Below are positions 55,163-64,000 of a DNA stretch of 64,000 nt, one piece after another. Each line of letters starts with the position of its first letter. The first letter of the stretch is position 1. The notes beneath the pieces are model-generated. The model had not been told where the DNA came from. It saw only the letters and a list, made by a program, of their open reading frames with translations, and made no database searches. The stretch covers positions 49,589,742 through 49,653,741 of the forward strand of contig JALIGW010000005.1 in NCBI GenBank assembly GCA_023053685.1, given 5' to 3'. A program made the translations under genes and the position numbers. The stretch comes from Diadophis punctatus similis (lineage: Eukaryota; Chordata; Lepidosauria; Squamata; Dipsadidae).

Positions 55163-57170
55163 TACCATGTTTCCCCAAAAATATGACGTCCCCCAAAAAT
55201 AAGGCCAAGCCTGATTTCTGAGGTGGGCATAAATATATGCCCTCCCCCGAAAATAAGCCCTAGTGAAGGGGTGGGTGTGGCCAGCACAGGAGGCAGCCCT
55301 TCCCTTCCCCGGTCAGCTCAGGGCTTCTCGGCCCCTTAATCGGATTTGCTGAGCCGCTCCGGCCGCCATTCACAAAACAGCTGATTAATGGGTGCCGCTC
55401 AGGCCGCCACCTCCAGCAAGTGTGGCCGCTTTTGCAGCCAATTGCAGCTGCAAAAGAAGCCGGAGGCCAAACGACGCACCCCACACGCCTAGTGCCCTCC
55501 TTATCTAACTGTGAGTCACAGCAGGCAATTCCATCCACGGAACAGCTGCCTCGTGGGTGCCGCTCTGACCGGCGCCTCCTTCCTAAATCTCTCGCACCCC
55601 AGATCGTCCCCCTCCTCACGAAGAAAGCCCAATCTGATGCAAACGCCACCTCCAGCCACCTCTTCGTCCTGGTGAAACTCTTCTTTGAAAGGACGATCTG
55701 CAGGTGGGGGGGAGATTTCCTGCACATCACCAGCGGCGTCTCCTCACAGGGCTTCTTTCAATGTCCCAGGTGTATGGATTTCCATGCCTTCCTTTACAGG
55801 TCGCTTCGCATCTGGGACATCGGAAGAAGCCCTGCGAGGAGACGTCGCTGCCGATGTGCAGGAAATCTCCCCCCTCCCCACCTGCAGATTGTCCTTTCAA
55901 AGAGGAGTTTCACCAGAACGAAGAGATGGCTGGAGGTGGCGTTTGCATCGGGTTGGGATTTCTTCGCAAGGAGGGGGACGATCTGGGGAGCAAGTGATTT
56001 AGAAAGCCTGGGCTGGTGGGCGGTTTCTCAGCGAAGAGTCTGATTCATCCCTAGGGATGAGCATCTTCAATGAACTTCACTCTGTTTGTCTGTGTCTTGC
56101 AGGTGGCAGCGTCTCCTCGCGGGGCTCCTTCCTCCTCTCTGGTCTGATTCTCAAATATTTTCAAGCAAAACACTGCCAAGAGAGGGAAGTATCTCTTCCC
56201 CCTCCCTCACCAAACTTTGCGTGCAGGCATGATGTTTCGCAAAGCTCCTTAATCCGCGGCTGCTGGCTCCCTCCCTTTGTGCTTTTTACACATACACCGA
56301 CATAGCCACACTGCCTGGGGATGCCGTTTCCCCCTCCCAAGACTCCATTTCCAAGGGAAGAAGAGCGCTCGGGCGGCACTGGACTTTCCGTCCGCCCCGG
56401 CTCCTCTCAGTCAGAACTTTGCTCCTGAAAGCCTGCAGGCCACATCTCTGCTTGACCTCCGCCAGAGCTTGGTTCTGGGAGATACCCTTGGAGAGCCGAA
56501 GGGGGGCTAAGGGCAAGGGGAAGCTAATCCCCTTTGCCTTCTCTCCCAAAAGCGCTCCTCGGGCGCAGCCACTTCTGCAGCAGGAAACTCGCGCCTTGTG
56601 CCAGCCTTCCGAAGGGTACTGTAGCAGCAACTATCCACATTTTTTAACCCTTATTTCATCCCGACCCACGTCCACGTGAGTCGGGATGAAATAATGGTTA
56701 AAAAAAATTGTGGATAGCTGCTGTTACAGTACCCTTCGGAAGGCAGGCGCGTGAGGCACATCGCTTGGCCTCCTGTTGTTTTTGTAGCCACAATCGATGG
56801 CAAAAGCGGCCGCGCTTGCTGGAGCGGCACCCACAAGGCAGCTGTTCCATGGACAGAATTGCCTGCTGTGACTGTCACGGTTAGGTAAGGAGGGCACTAG
56901 GCGTATGGGGTGCGTTGCTTGGCCTCCGGCTTCTTTTGCAGCTGCAATTGGCTGCAAAAGTGGCCACGCTTGCTGAATGCAGCAGTCTGAGCGGCACCCT
57001 CTAATCAGCTGTTTCATGAATGGTGGGATGGCCTGCTGTGACCCTTCCCTCCCCACCTCATACCGGTAGAGGGGAAATAAGATCCCCAGCCCCAAAAATA
57101 AGGCCAAGCGCTTATTTCAGGGTTCAAAAAAATATAAGACAATGTCTTATTTTCAGGAAAACATGATGTA
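55163..57170 (+). mobile_element. Second palindrome-built TIR element
   Basis: Begins TACCATGTTTCCCCAAAAAT and ends TATTTTCAGGAAAACATGAT: diverged versions of the ends of the 42065 element. The interior is again a set of inverted repeats: outer arms at about 55380-55560 and 56825-57020, a second pair at about 55600-55735 and 55850-55995 enclosing a third (about 55731-55770 and 55815-55855), and a separate palindrome at 56600-56750. Also GC-rich. Its internal sequence shares no obvious homology with the TMEM271-like fragment, so a different cargo is likely. Confidence 0.8.
56590..56755. repeat. Palindrome inside the second element
   Basis: GCCTTCCGAAGGGTACTGTA then ACTATCCACA faces TGTGGATAGCTGCTGTTACA then GTACCCTTCGGAAGGC; the inner stem is TTTCATCCCGAC against GTCGGGATGAAA around CCACGTCCACGTGA. 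Confidence 0.9.
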
Positions 57171-57964
57171 AAGAAAACTACATGTTTTCTAAATTGTAAC
57201 TTCAACTAAACATTTCAAATTTTAGTTGAATTATGTTTTCAACTTTTTTCTTCTGGTTTTAGTTTGTTACAGTAATAATGGTTGAATACGCATACATAAC
57301 ATAGCTGAATACAGAGTTAATTTTAAATTCACTTTGAAGTCAAGTTTTTTAAAAAATGATAAAAATCATCCAGTTGTTTTCCTTCACTAACATACATTAC
57401 CACTTTGCCTCTGAAGATGCCTGCCACAGTTGTCAGTGAAATGTCAGGAAATCTGTTCTCTATAGACTACAGTCACTTAACCTGAAGCCCAACTCTGCCC
57501 AGAAGAGTTAATGTTTCCAAATTTAGGACAAGAGTTAGCTATGGCACAGGCACCTAGCATTCATCATCGCCTGTATTAGCTATAGCAACTTTCAGGGCAA
57601 AGAGCAAGATAAGATGCTCAAGAGATAAATATTTGCTAATGAGGTTTGAAATAAAATCACATGAGTAAGATGATGGAAGACATTTTAACATAAGTCTTCA
57701 GAAATCACTAAAATAATCCCATTTTTAACAACAGTATCTTCTTTCTCTGAAATAATTCAAAATTAGGAATTAGTTGAAAACCAAAAAAGCAAGGAAGTTT
57801 GTCTTCGTTTTCCAGATTCTAAATAGATACCTGAAGAATGAATTGACCACTTATGGACATGAAGGCACCAGGTTAAATTCTTGACGTTACCTTTACCTTT
57901 AAATTTAAAACAAATTGTATTTTTTACTAGAATTATATTCAATTTATCATGAGTGGCTTTGGAT
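57171..57964. other. 5' intron, no recognised feature
   Basis: AT-rich; nothing recognised. Confidence 0.5.
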
Positions 57965-58878
57965 ACTGCCTCCTAAGGACTATGTCAACTGCCCCTCCTT
58001 GGTGTTCGAGGGAGCAAAACTGACTCCCTCAGATCAGGTCCGCAACTTGGGGGTCCTCCTAGATCCACAGCTAAAATTGGATCACCATCTTTCTGCTGTG
58101 GCTAGGGGGGCCTTTGCACAGGTTCGCCTGGTGCACCAGTTGCGGCCATACTTGGAGAAGGAGGCTCTACGCACGGTCACTCATGCCCTTGTCACCTCGC
58201 GCTTGGACTACTGCAACGCGCTCTACATGGGGCTACCCTTGAAGAGTATCCGGAGACTTCAGCTGGTGCAAAATGCGGCTGCGCGTGCTGTGGTGGGTGT
58301 GCCAAGGTACACCCACGTGACACCTATACTCCGCCAGCTGCATTGGTTGCCCATCGGTCTCCGGGTCCAATTCAAGGTGTTGATCACCATCTTTAAAGCC
58401 CTTCATGGCTTAGGACCAGGTTATCTCCGGGACCGCATTCTGCCTCATACTTCCCTTCGACCGGTTAGGGCCCACAGAGTTGGCCTCCTCCAGGTCCCGT
58501 CGGCCAAGCAATGCCGCCTGGCGGGCCCTAGGGGGAGAGCCTTCTCTGTGGCAGGCCCCGCGCTCTGGAACCAACTTCCCCCAGAGACCCGAACTATCCC
58601 CACTCTGCTGGCCTTCCGAAAAGCTGTCAAGACATGGCTTTTCCTGCAGGCTGGGGGTAGAGCCTAAACCACTCAAGCTCACCCCAAGTATGTATGGTTA
58701 TTGAATGGGTATTGGATGATTTTAAATATTGTGTTTTTTAATTTTTATATATCTCGTTTTAATGTGTTATTTATAAATTGGTGTCCTGTATTTTTTTTCT
58801 GTTGTACGCCGCCCTGAGTCCTTCGGGAGTTGGGCGGCATATAAGAACACCATAATAAATAAATAAATAAATAAATTT
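57965..58878 (+). pseudogene. L2/CR1-type LINE 3' end with long RT C-terminal frame
   Basis: The plus-strand frame, open to the stop at 58665-58667, contains VRNLGVLLDPQLKLDHHLSA, VTHALVTSRLDYCNALYMGL, SIRRLQLVQNAAARAVVGVP and ILRQLHWLPIGLRVQFKVLI. The stop is followed by a 3'UTR with CCGCCCTGAGTCCTTCGGGA and GGGCGGCATATAAGAACACC, then an AAAT tail. The catalytic RT core is missing (5' truncation at about 57965). The open frame and close match to 23148-23856 suggest a recent insertion. Confidence 0.9.
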
Positions 58879-59112
58879 GTTAAAGCAAGCCAGATAGAAC
58901 AAATTAGTACAATTTGAAACTAATGATGGCTATCCTGCTAGCACATAATGGCAAAAAGAACCCCACTCTTTTAAACATTTACAACAATTAATTGAAACTG
59001 GTTCAACAACTAAGACTGAAGTTGTATATATGTGCTTGCATAGTGCCAAAAGCATCACTCCATTTTTATTCTTTCATCCCCTAAGGAATTTGGAAAGAAA
59101 TTATATAAAGAG

Positions 59113-59510
59113 TGTCAGCCCTGGAGGCCATCTTTTTCTTTGAATCTTCAGGACTGCCACACTTAGTGCTGTGAGAAACTGGGAGGGGGGATTGCATGGA
59201 GTTGTAGAGATATCTAGCCATAACAACATTCTTTTCTCTAGGAGTCAAGGACATTCAGCCTGAACCTGGAGTGGCATGACTAGGAGGCATCTCCAGTTGA
59301 GACAGTGGATTGATTGGACCATGTGATGGACATGTGGGTGCAGGGGAAGGGACTTTAACTTTCCTTTGAGTGGGAAAACCTGGAAGCTTTCAGATTCCGG
59401 TTTCCCCAGATATGCCAATATGACATCTCTAATAAAGTGGAACTTTGAGGAACTTCTAGCCTCGGATTCTTTTTTCATTGGGGGTGTTACTGTCAGGTGG
59501 AACCCTGACA
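59113..59510 (+). mobile_element. Solo LTR
   Basis: A 398-bp unit starting TGTCAGCCCTGG and ending GGAACCCTGACA, with 6-bp inverted ends TGTCAG/CTGACA. Perfect 5-bp target duplication AAGAG at 59108-59112 and 59511-59515. AATAAA lies at 59433-59438, about 75 bp from the 3' end, as expected for an R region. No internal retroviral or gypsy sequence is present, so it is a recombination-derived solo LTR. Family (ERV or gypsy) not determined. Confidence 0.85.
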
Positions 59511-59735
59511 AAGAGGCTTAAAGCTCCATTTATTTGCCTGTCTGTCTGCCCATCAGCAGGATAACTGTCCAAAATCAGTATGGGACCAAATTTAGTATAG
59601 TGGGAAAATCCCGTAAAATAAAGACTGAATTTGAGGATATGCCCAATGGCTAGGAAGAAAAACATTTCAGAAAAGATTTCTCCAAATAGACAAATAGATA
59701 AACACATGCACAACATATCTTATGTCCAATTAGAC

Positions 59736-59967
59736 CAGTGGTTCCCAACATGGAGCCCACGCCCCACAGGGGGACAATTTGATTTTTAATGGGGGCAATT
59801 GGAACCTAGTTGGAACTTGGAACCAAGTTAATGGCCTTTTAGGCTTCCTCCACGTGAGTAGGAGTTCACTTTTTGAATAGTAAGAATTATATGTCACGGG
59901 AGGGGGGGCATCAGGATTTTAGAGATGCTTAGATGGGGCATGGCCAAAAAAAGGTTGGGAACCACTG
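59736..59967 (+). mobile_element. hAT-type miniature element (CAGTGGTTCCCAACA)
   Basis: Ends CAGTGGTTCCCAACA and GGTTGGGAACCACTG. Perfect 8-bp target duplication AATTAGAC at 59728-59735 and 59968-59975. Non-coding. Confidence 0.95.
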
Positions 59968-59975
59968 AATTAGAC

Positions 59976-61325
59976 CCCCCCAATGTACAAAAATTATTTT
60001 GTTCAATGCTCAAACAGACCTGAAAAAAAACTCAGAAGCCATGCCCTACATGTTATCCATAATTTATTTGATAAAAATTAATCTGAAAAAAGTCTGACTC
60101 AAAATTGATTTCTATTATATAGTCAGAAAATGATCTCTAACTGTAGGATGAAAAACATATATTCAATACACATCAAACAACAAGAATGTATTTTAATAAA
60201 ACTAGGCAATGCTTTGGATCTGGACTGGAAAAGTGTTCCAGAACACACCGCAGCAGCAACAAGCTGTATTTTAAGACTTCACATCTAGTATAATAGTTGC
60301 CTAGTCCTACAAAAGACAAGGCTATTTTAATGAGTCACAGATAGATGCTGCATTTGTGCAACTACACATACTGAGTCATCACTTTTAATCAAATATGAAG
60401 CACTGCAGAGTTCTACTAAACCAAGCATTACCAAATAATAATTCTGTCAAGAAGGTACCACAAATGGTGCATTAGTCTTCACTGATAAAAAGCATACTTT
60501 GTCATAAAATTAACACAGACACTGCAAGCCAGGAGTGACTATAAGAGTAGTTCAGGCCAAACAAGATGCCAGGGTTTAATGTTTAGGACAAACAAGCCCT
60601 GAAAAACCTCAACTTAGCTCTTTTTGTTGCAAGTCACTAAAAAGAGTATGCGTTTGGTAATGGATAGAATCTGCATGATGGAATCTTCACTGTTCTAAAT
60701 TCTGCTACCTCCTTTTATCTGCAAGGGTTTGGAAGCATATCTCCTGTTCTTATTTCACCATTAAAATTTATTGCACTACTGAAAGTTTATGGATAAACTA
60801 TAGAAAAAGTATTCATATCATACCATATCTTAGTTTTCAAGTTTTGGTACAGCTTTATTTAACAGCTTGATTATATGCAACTTGAATTATTCTGTTGTTT
60901 TAGGATTACCCACCAAAACTCACCTTTTAAAAAAAAGAACTCTTTTTGGTGCTAACAAATTTACCATTTCCAGTCAATTTAGTGCAAGACAGCCCAAACA
61001 AAAGCAAAAACAGTACATACAATTGTTAATCAATAGCTGAAATTAGCAAACCAGTACTAGAAATAGATGCTGTTCTGATAAAACAGAGAATTTAATCTGG
61101 GGGGGGGGGCACAAAAGCTCTAAACAATGAAATTCTATTTTGTTTTTATCCCTGAATATAGTGAATATTCTTGAATATTCAAGGCTGAAAGAACAGTACT
61201 ATAATTTAACAATGGATATTTTTCTCATTCTCCTCATACTAAAGGCTGGTATAGTACATTGGTCAGGTCAACATATATATATTTATATGTCAAACTATGC
61301 TTATTTCATTCTTAATTATTAGAGT
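59976..61325. other. 5' intron, no recognised feature
   Basis: AT-rich; nothing recognised beyond a poly-G run near 61100. Confidence 0.5.
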
Positions 61326-61329
61326 AACT

Positions 61330-61600
61330 ATTACTCCAAAAGCATGTCTTTTCTATAGCAGCACCTGCCTTACGGAACAGGGAAATCTGGATGGCCCTGA
61401 CCCTGTTAGTAAGGTATGGCTGTTTCTCCAAGATTTGGGATATGAGATTAGGCAAATTCTGCTGCCTATGTGATTTTCTGTGATTGCAGTTATATCCAAT
61501 AATGCCCAATATTGCGGTTAGTGTTTTGATTCTTATATACCCCCCAGACTCACTGTTGTGAGAAGGATGGCCATATAAATTAAAATAAAACAAATACTTT
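61330..61600 (+). mobile_element. L2/CR1-type LINE 3' remnant
   Basis: Plus-strand broken frames resemble the last RT-proximal residues (EIWMALTLLVRYGCFSKIWD). The 3' end has CCCCCCAGACTCACTGTTGT, GAGAAGGATGGCCATATAAA and an ATAAAA-type tail. Old and short. Confidence 0.5.
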
Positions 61601-63235
61601 TTCTAATTGTTTTGGCAATAGCTGCTTCATAAGAGGCAGACAAACAGGCAGGTATCAGTATTTCAAGAGTTCTTTTGCCATTTAGTAGACTGCTTGACAT
61701 TAGTGTAATCAAATGCCACAACTCACATGTCTACAAACTCTGCATAGGTGAAACCAGAATTACCAATATTGGACAGCTGGTAATTAAGACTAATAATGAT
61801 AATACAAATAACCTTGGTTAGGAATTGAACTGTTAAGTTTTTACCAGACCCAGACTGAATCTAATTGAAGATTAACTTATATTAATAACCTACTACACTT
61901 GTATGCCACCCAACTTCAAAGGCTCATACCAATTAAAAATCAATTACATTTTATAAATATTTACTTAATAAATTTATAAATTACAGCATGGTATTCTCCA
62001 ATTTCAATAGAAATAAGTGAAGTTCTGTATCTGAGAAGAGGGCTGGAGAACTCACTTTTATCTACCTCATTTAAGGATGTGTTCTTTCTCGTTTACAACA
62101 TTCTCTAATGATCCAACGTACTATTCATTCCAAATTTAAATCATATGTTCAGAAGGAAGTTTGAGAATAAACAATTTTCATTATATGACTAATCAAACTT
62201 GTCATGTAGTCAAGTTGTACTATATTAATAATACATATAAAATATACTTTAACAGGAAAACCAAAGTATGAACTCTGCATTCCTCCATATAGCTCTCCTC
62301 CTTAAAATGATTATGAAAGTCACTATTAGGTTTTTACATGGATGGATTCATGTGCTCTGATGTTCTAAATGGCATATTAACAAGCTCATCTGTAAAGATC
62401 AAGTTCTTTCCTTCAATCCAGGGTCTATCTTCTGTATTACTTCATAACTGATTCAGCATCTGTGGTACAATTTCATACTAGCTAACGGGTTAGATATCTA
62501 ACAATGGACAAAAGATTCCAATCTCTAGTCTGCTGCAAATAGTCTGTAAATGTTGATTTTAGTAGTCAGCATGTTGAGGTTTTTTTAATTTCAAACTAGA
62601 ATGCCATAATCTAGAAAACCCATTTAAAACGGCCCAAACCCAACTTTTCTAAGCAGAAAGGTCCCCTTTGTTTCTGTTTTTTTCTCACTCACATTTTCTG
62701 CTCCTTTCTCCCCTAGCCTGTCAGAGTCTGTCTTTTCATTGACTGGCAGAGATATTTTGCTTGCTTGCTGCTTTCCCACTCCTTGCAAAGCAGAGAAACT
62801 TTCATGGTAAGGCAGCCAGATTCAGTCTTTCTCCTCAACCCTCTCTTTCATTCCTCCTCCTTGCCCAAGCGTTGTTCTACACTGCCAAGAAGCACTGTTG
62901 AGGATTCTAAAAAGGCCATGATAATAGTATAAGAGACTTTTAAGTGCCAACTGTGTAAGCCCACTGTTGTTGAGACAAGGTGCCATGTCATCACCAACAT
63001 ACCAATCCTCTTCTGGAAGTGTTTCCTAGGATATCCAGTCTGCATATTTATCCAGTACTAAATACTCTCACATTGCTGCAGCAGCCTCAGCTTCCCCGAA
63101 GTATTATTTTAAACCATAGAAAATAACCTGGAGAACCACATGTACACCCATAGGCCACAATTCTAAATTTTCTATATTAAAATAGAGCACTAAGCAACAT
63201 TTCTGATGAAACGTTAAATCATAGCTACCGTGTTT
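61601..63235. other. 5' intron, no recognised feature
   Basis: AT-rich intronic sequence; no gene or clear repeat recognised. Confidence 0.5.
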
Positions 63236-63366
63236 CCCCGAAAATAAGACCCTGTCTTATATATTTTTTTGAACCCTGAAATAAGCGCTTGGCCTTATTG
63301 CCATGCACTCAAAAGCCCGATTGGGCTTATTATCAGGGGATGTCTTATTTTGGGGAAAACAGGGTA
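63236..63366 (+). mobile_element. Short TIR element of the TACCGTGTTTCCCC family
   Basis: Begins TACCGTGTTTCCCCGAAAAT and ends TTATTTTGGGGAAAACAGGGTA. At 131 bp it is a plain miniature form of the ends carried by the large palindromic elements at 42065 and 55163. The internal block CTGAAATAAGCGCTTGGCCT matches one near the right end of the 55163 element. Confidence 0.88.
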
Positions 63367-63399
63367 TGTCATCACAAACATTAAGTATTGACATTCAAC

Positions 63400-63680
63400 C
63401 AATGTGAAGTCTCTGAAAAGGTGTACACAAAGTATAGAAGCAATGTGGATGACCTTGGAAAACTAGGGGAGGAGATGCTGCCTAGGAAACAATCAGACAA
63501 GAGAGGAAGGAACCTTCAGTGTCTGAGAAAGAAACTTAGGACCTGCCTCAACTGATCTGACACTTAAAAGTGATAGCCAGAAATTTGTATCTTCAGATTT
63601 GTAACTCTGTTAATGTACCCTTACAATAAAGTAGAATTAGCTCATCGTTTTGTTTCCTGTCTAGTTTACCTGAGATGGGC
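63400..63680 (+). mobile_element. LTR-like dispersed repeat, copy 3
   Basis: Contains GTGGATGACCTTGG, ATGCTGCCTAGGAAACAATC, GAGAAAGAAACTTAGGACC and TGTTAATGTACCCTTACAAT leading to AATAAA. Same order as copies 1 and 2. Ends not fixed. Confidence 0.55.
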
Positions 63681-64000
63681 TGACAAGCAGTTTGATAATG
63701 AAACAGTAATTGTTGCGGATATTCAGTAATATCAATATCACACTACACCTGTAGATGTTACATTTTTCATACTTCATTCACTCACATTTAACAGAAAGTT
63801 TTTGTGCCGTGGCTGAACCTGAATCCACTTTATAATTTATGCCAAAGTTTCTTACCTAGTTATAGACTTCAATGGCTCATCAGTAATACACTTAAAGATG
63901 AGTCCTCCCTCCAAAGGCCTCAACGTGAGAGGAAAACAAAGTGGCTGTTCAAGGATGCTAAAAGGATAGGAGCCCAGCATATCAAACAGTATTTCTAGGG

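Noticed and set aside
55260..56043. Open frames of 156 and 207 codons
   Set aside because: They run through nested inverted repeats of the second palindromic element; the same peptides recur in inverse. No known domain seen.

Overview
The window is eukaryotic nuclear DNA from a squamate reptile, most probably a snake. The evidence is a set of split exons with GT-AG borders encoding a vertebrate protein, plus the repeat set: tRNA-derived squamate SINEs, L2/CR1-type and Bov-B LINE 3' ends, many hAT-type miniature elements with intact 8-bp target duplications, a DIRS-like gag remnant, and GATA/TAGG microsatellites joined to a LINE 3' end. I cannot name the species.

One host gene was found: TRIP12 (HECT-type E3 ubiquitin ligase), on the minus strand, so its 5' side is at high coordinates. 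I place 21 coding exons, from the ATG exon (47994-47848) to 1475-1375. Together they hold 3313 coding nt (1104 codons plus 1 nt), and the reading phase agrees at every junction. This is the N-terminal half: the disordered basic/serine-rich region (one 809-nt exon), the armadillo-like helical region, the WWE domain and the next acidic/basic linker. The HECT catalytic half lies beyond position 1. The promoter and 5' non-coding exon(s) lie beyond position 64000, so 47995-64000 is 5' intron.

Layout: 1-18930 holds exons 6-21, closely spaced, with SINEs, a Penelope-like fragment and small DNA elements between them. 18931-36369 is long introns with exons 4 and 5, two LINE regions, a large inverted repeat (25.6-26.8 kb) and several hAT elements. 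36370-39775 holds the large exon 3 and a 126-nt in-frame cassette exon. 41.5-46.6 kb is a mobile-element nest: a decayed DIRS-like gag and leader, split by a 2.85-kb terminal-inverted-repeat element made almost wholly of palindromes, which carries two opposed copies of a GC-rich gene fragment. 46.6-64 kb holds exon 1 and part of the 5' intron, with a second palindrome-rich element (55.2-57.2 kb), an L2/CR1 RT fragment, a solo LTR and a short relative of the palindromic elements.

The most unusual structures are the two palindrome-built elements. Both have TA-flanked TIRs of the type TACCRTGTTTCCCC and stacks of hairpins. The first carries an inverted pair of a fragment resembling the 5' end of TMEM271. 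Family names are from memory; no database search was possible.
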